Position numbers and translations under genes: made by a program. A stretch of 36,534 nucleotides of DNA from an uncultured bacterium. Its GTDB lineage: Bacteria; Cyanobacteriota; Vampirovibrionia; Obscuribacterales; Obscuribacteraceae. Shown piece after piece: positions 34,192-36,534 of the stretch. Positions within the stretch are counted from its first letter, which is position 1. Each line of letters opens with the position of its first letter. The DNA lies in the NCBI GenBank assembly GCA_903835185.1, contig CAILLX010000108.1, forward strand, positions 1-36,534. Reading direction: 5' to 3'. The notes beneath the pieces were generated by a model. It was given only the letters and a program-made list of their open reading frames with translations, was not told the origin of the DNA and did no database searches.

Positions 34192-34500
34192 GTGACTGAA
34201 GAACAAAAAGAATGCGCACTCAAGGCACTGGGTTATGCGCCGGCTGATTGGCTGAGCCTCTTTCCATTCGGCGGAAGTTGCAGCCAGGAAGATGACATGC
34301 AAGTCGTCACCAGCTGGCGAGACAGGGTTTTGAGCCGCTCCAGCAAATGGGGGCTCGAAGAACGCGAGGCAGTTTGCCATCTTCTGGAGAGCGTGAGTGA
34401 CTGCGCCGCTGATTCTATCTGCGAGCGCCGCCTGCTGGCAGACGGTCTGCAACAGCTGTCCATGGAGTTGGCTAGCGAATACTGCCAGCGCCTCAATTAG
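34192..34500 (+). CDS. 102-residue helical protein of unknown function
   Basis: The start is GTG 34192, supported by AAGGAG nine bases before it. The product is acidic, soluble and mostly helical, with five cysteines and a run of charged helices toward the C-terminus (LEEREAVCHLLESVSDC and ADGLQQLSMELASEY). I recognise no family. It lies 104 bases after the HMA-like gene and is followed by a terminator-like hairpin. Confidence 0.6.
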   Translation: MTEEQKECALKALGYAPADWLSLFPFGGSCSQEDDMQVVTSWRDRVLSRSSKWGLEEREAVCHLLESVSDCAADSICERRLLADGLQQLSMELASEYCQRLN

Positions 34501-34514
34501 ACAGGAAGAACTGC

Positions 34515-34619
34515 ATGGATGGTGATGAAAGCCTGACGGCAGAGCAGGCTTTTATCGGTTTGGTTCAGTCAATTGTTTCAGCCCTGTTGCTGCTTGTTCG
34601 GACAACAAGCGCACAATAG
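34515..34619 (+). CDS. Possible 34-residue small membrane peptide
   Basis: ATG 34515 has AGGAAG eight bases upstream and encodes a peptide with a polar start and a hydrophobic helix (QAFIGLVQSIVSALLLLVR). It overlaps the hairpin at 34528-34553, so translation and termination would compete. It could equally be chance. Confidence 0.25.
   Translation: MDGDESLTAEQAFIGLVQSIVSALLLLVRTTSAQ
34528..34553 (+). terminator. Hairpin with T-tail between the small gene and the symporter
   Basis: AAAGCCTG pairs with CAGGCTTT over eight bases around loop ACGGCAGAG, followed by TATCGG. It probably ends part of the transcript from 31633-34500, giving the symporter gene its own promoter or partial read-through. 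Confidence 0.55.
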
Positions 34620-34694
34620 GAAATCTTGCCACCGGGCAGTGTTCTTGCGGTTCAGACAGCCGCGCAGTTCATATTGCCTGGAGAAGGTTATGCC

Positions 34695-36056
34695 ATGGAA
34701 GGCACATCAGGACCATCAACTGAGAAGGTCAACAGTGCAACAGGCAAGCCTGCTGGAATCCCTGTTGTAGATATTGTTCTGTCTGTACTGACCATAGCCG
34801 GGTTCATTGCAGGTATTGTCGCTTGCAGTCACTACCCGGGCATAGGTGTTTATGCCGACAAGGTGATGAACGGACTGGTCGACGGGTATACAATCGTAGC
34901 ACCGGTTGTCATCTTTGGCATCCTGGCGCCTATGCTGAGTCAGGTATTGAACCTGAGTGAACAAAAAACTCTTATAGTCCGGTCGTTTCTCTGGCTGGCA
35001 CGCAAGCGTCTTGTTGCTTGCCTGTATGGAGCAGTGGTAGCAGCAGTGCTGTTCAAGCTGCCTCTCTGCCCAAGCCACAGCGTCAACTGTTTAGCCACGT
35101 TTACCCAGACTTTCAAAACGCTCGGCTACCTGATGACGCATTCACCGTTCTTCTACGCGCTGTATATCAGTGTCATTGCAGCGTTCCTCTCTCTGCGACT
35201 GGCGTGGCTGCGCAAAGTCTTTGAGCACATGGTCAACCTGATTGAGTGGCTCGGGGCTTTCTTCAGCTATCTCGTTCCGGCGCTGATGTTCGCCATGGGT
35301 GCTTACGTTTGTCAGCTTCCGGTCCACATCAAGGAAACACTTCCTGCAGAGGCTGTTGAAGCAGGCAAGGGATTAGCATTTACATGGCTTGGTGGCACCA
35401 TTCAGATGAATGGTGCAGAAGGCGCGATCAAGGTCTACCTCTTGCTGAGCATACTGGTAGGGGCAGCGTGTCTGGTGTTCTACGCTTTCCTCCTCCTCTT
35501 TGCCCGGCTGACTATGCCGCGATTCTCTATCGCAAACCACTTCTTCAGATACTGGCTGAAGGTGTATCCGTTGCTCTGGGCGACCTCATCGGAGAGCCTT
35601 GCCATGCCGCTCAATCTGGCTCTGGTCAAGGAGCTCTACCCTGAGGTGCCGTCGCTTCTGCGCAGGTTCGTCGTGGGGATGGGTTCGTGGCTCAACATCA
35701 ATGGAACGCTCATATGCGTTTTTGTTATGGCTGGAGCCGTTGCCACCTTGCTGGGGCAGCCTGTATCGCTCTTTGAGCTGATACTGGCAATTCCAGCAGT
35801 CTTCCTCATCGGCTATGGAGTGCCCGGCATGCCTGGCGAGTTGATTATCTTTGCCGGACCCGTAGCCATGCTCTTGGGACTGCCTGCTGGAGTCAGCGCC
35901 TTGTTTGTGACTCTGTATGTAGGGTTCAACTTCGGTCTCACTGACAGCTTCCGCTCTGGACACAACAGCACAGACAACTGTCTCAGCGCACTCATGCTCA
36001 GCATGCGCCAGAAGGAGCTGACCGGCGATCCCCTCAAAAGTGAAACTTCAGACTAG
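34695..36056 (+). CDS. Divergent dicarboxylate/amino acid:cation symporter (SDF family)
   Basis: A 453-residue membrane transporter with about eight helices and a C-terminal transport core matching the GltP/SDF family: ATSSESLAMPL (family SSSxxTLP hairpin), MGSWLNINGT (family NMDGT), GYGVPGMPGELIIFAGP (second hairpin) and FGLTDSFRSGHNSTDN (family D-x-x-R-T-x-x-N-V-x-x-D). The Thr of NMDGT is kept but the Met-Asp are changed to Ile-Asn, so sodium or substrate coordination may differ. ATG 34695 has GGAGAAGG upstream; an earlier TTG at 34626 has no ribosome site. It may take up acidic amino acids or dicarboxylates released by the nearby peptidases, by inference. Confidence 0.78.
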   Translation: MEGTSGPSTEKVNSATGKPAGIPVVDIVLSVLTIAGFIAGIVACSHYPGIGVYADKVMNGLVDGYTIVAPVVIFGILAPMLSQVLNLSEQKTLIVRSFLWLARKRLVACLYGAVVAAVLFKLPLCPSHSVNCLATFTQTFKTLGYLMTHSPFFYALYISVIAAFLSLRLAWLRKVFEHMVNLIEWLGAFFSYLVPALMFAMGAYVCQLPVHIKETLPAEAVEAGKGLAFTWLGGTIQMNGAEGAIKVYLLLSILVGAACLVFYAFLLLFARLTMPRFSIANHFFRYWLKVYPLLWATSSESLAMPLNLALVKELYPEVPSLLRRFVVGMGSWLNINGTLICVFVMAGAVATLLGQPVSLFELILAIPAVFLIGYGVPGMPGELIIFAGPVAMLLGLPAGVSALFVTLYVGFNFGLTDSFRSGHNSTDNCLSALMLSMRQKELTGDPLKSETSD

Positions 36057-36277
36057 TCGAGTCAGATGTGCTGTTCTGATAACAGCTCGTACAGATCTGC
36101 ATTTCGAGGTGAATGTGAATCTGTGTGCAACTGCACTTGCCCAGGCTGAAGAGCACAACTGATGGACCTATTCAGCTGTTCAAGGCTGTGCTGAGAGAGC
36201 AACTTAGAGCAAGTACAGAAAAAGGGGTGACGGTTATAGAGAAGAATCAGCTGGCACATATGATCCGACAGAGACCG

Positions 36278-36317
36278 ACCCGGGTGTCCGTGGCTTTTAA
36301 GCCCCGGCCACCCGGGT
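36278..36317 (+). terminator. Strong GC-rich hairpin before the last gene
   Basis: ACCCGGGTG (36278-36286) and CACCCGGGT (36309-36317) pair perfectly, and the inner CCGTGGC pairs with GCCCCGG apart from one mismatch. It lies in the 448-nt gap after the symporter. No T-run follows, so it may be a leader structure of the downstream gene rather than a terminator. No other gene is supported in the gap. Confidence 0.45.
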
Positions 36318-36504
36318 ACCGGGCTGTTTCAGGTGATTTTAAAGACAACACAGCAACTATAGCGACGAGTTGCGCGATTGACAGTTCGCATAGTTGAGCT
36401 TGTCCCTTTTGTCGTTGATTTAGTTGGTGACCCCCTGACCAAGCGGATTAAGCCTGGGTAGGTTTGATCTTGCAAAGGTACAAATCTGTGACAAGGAGGT
36501 CACC

Positions 36505-36534
36505 ATGAGTAAATCATCGTCTGGATCTAAGAGC
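36505..36534 (+). CDS. Start of a gene truncated by the window end
   Basis: ATG 36505 follows a near-perfect ribosome site AAGGAGGT (36493-36500), and the first ten codons give MSKSSSGSKS before the window stops. The Ser-rich start does not reveal the function. Confidence 0.6.
   Translation, partial: MSKSSSGSKS

Noticed and set aside
36125..36397. 90-codon plus-strand frame before the last gene
   Set aside because: It crosses a very stable hairpin, lacks a ribosome site and has no recognisable pattern.
1..36534. tRNA, rRNA, CRISPR arrays, insertion sequences and integrases
   Set aside because: I looked for T-loop GTTCGA words in cloverleaf context, regularly spaced repeats and transposase motifs, and found none convincing. 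tRNAscan-SE and ISfinder searches would settle it.

Overview
The window looks like a bacterial contig from a shotgun (Illumina) assembly. Its first 36 bases are a nearly complete sequencing adapter, so position 1 is a true contig end. Taxonomy cannot be proven from the sequence. Roughly 50% GC, roomy intergenic spaces, a B12-dependent ribonucleotide reductase, a yeast-like cytosine deaminase and a cyanophycinase-like peptidase would fit a non-photosynthetic relative of Cyanobacteria (Vampirovibrionia/Obscuribacter-like); this is a guess, not a finding. No tRNA, rRNA, transposase, integrase or CRISPR array was recognised.

Layout. 0-2.6 kb: a frame-disrupted sensor module followed by a large hybrid histidine kinase (HisKA-HATPase-REC-REC-HPt). 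2.7-7.0 kb: two tiny genes sharing a Cys/Trp C-terminal motif flank a cytosine deaminase, followed by a zinc-ribbon NUDIX hydrolase, a membrane protein and UDP-GlcNAc 2-epimerase (wecB). 7.8-12.0 kb: class II ribonucleotide reductase (nrdJ) behind a long structured leader, then a J-domain-like protein lacking the HPD motif. 12.6-15.6 kb: a compact three-gene operon with an intact metallophosphoesterase, a HAD phosphatase and a third protein that reads as a metallophosphoesterase with its metal ligands lost. 15.9-20.6 kb: hemerythrin-like protein, acyltransferase-3, and a copper-type P1B ATPase with an N-terminal YHS domain. 21.3-27.1 kb: a sugar-alcohol region with a PfkB sugar kinase, mannitol 2-dehydrogenase, a second divergent long-chain polyol dehydrogenase and a HAD sugar-phosphate phosphatase; the intergenic space carries a 12-bp palindrome and strong bidirectional terminators. 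27.4-36.1 kb: a protealysin-like M4 metallopeptidase, a probably catalytically dead cysteine-hydrolase-fold protein, an S51 cyanophycinase-like peptidase, then a co-directional run with a two-TM protein of unknown function, a trypsin-like protease, an MbcA/ParS-like protein, an HMA-like membrane protein, a small unknown protein and a divergent dicarboxylate/amino-acid symporter. The last gene starts 30 bases before the window end.

How the genes may work together. Mannitol dehydrogenase plus PfkB kinase would take mannitol to fructose 6-phosphate, and the second dehydrogenase with the HAD phosphatase could form a separate polyol route. Three peptidases of different classes plus an acidic amino-acid-type transporter suggest peptide breakdown and uptake. 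The most unusual parts are the active/inactive phosphoesterase pair, the two WKP-motif peptides, and several probable pseudoenzymes in one window. Hand counts of the first 50 codons show two base-composition classes: about 70% GC at third positions for the phosphoesterase and second dehydrogenase genes, against about 45% for the histidine kinase and mannitol dehydrogenase genes. This suggests a mosaic origin or different expression classes.
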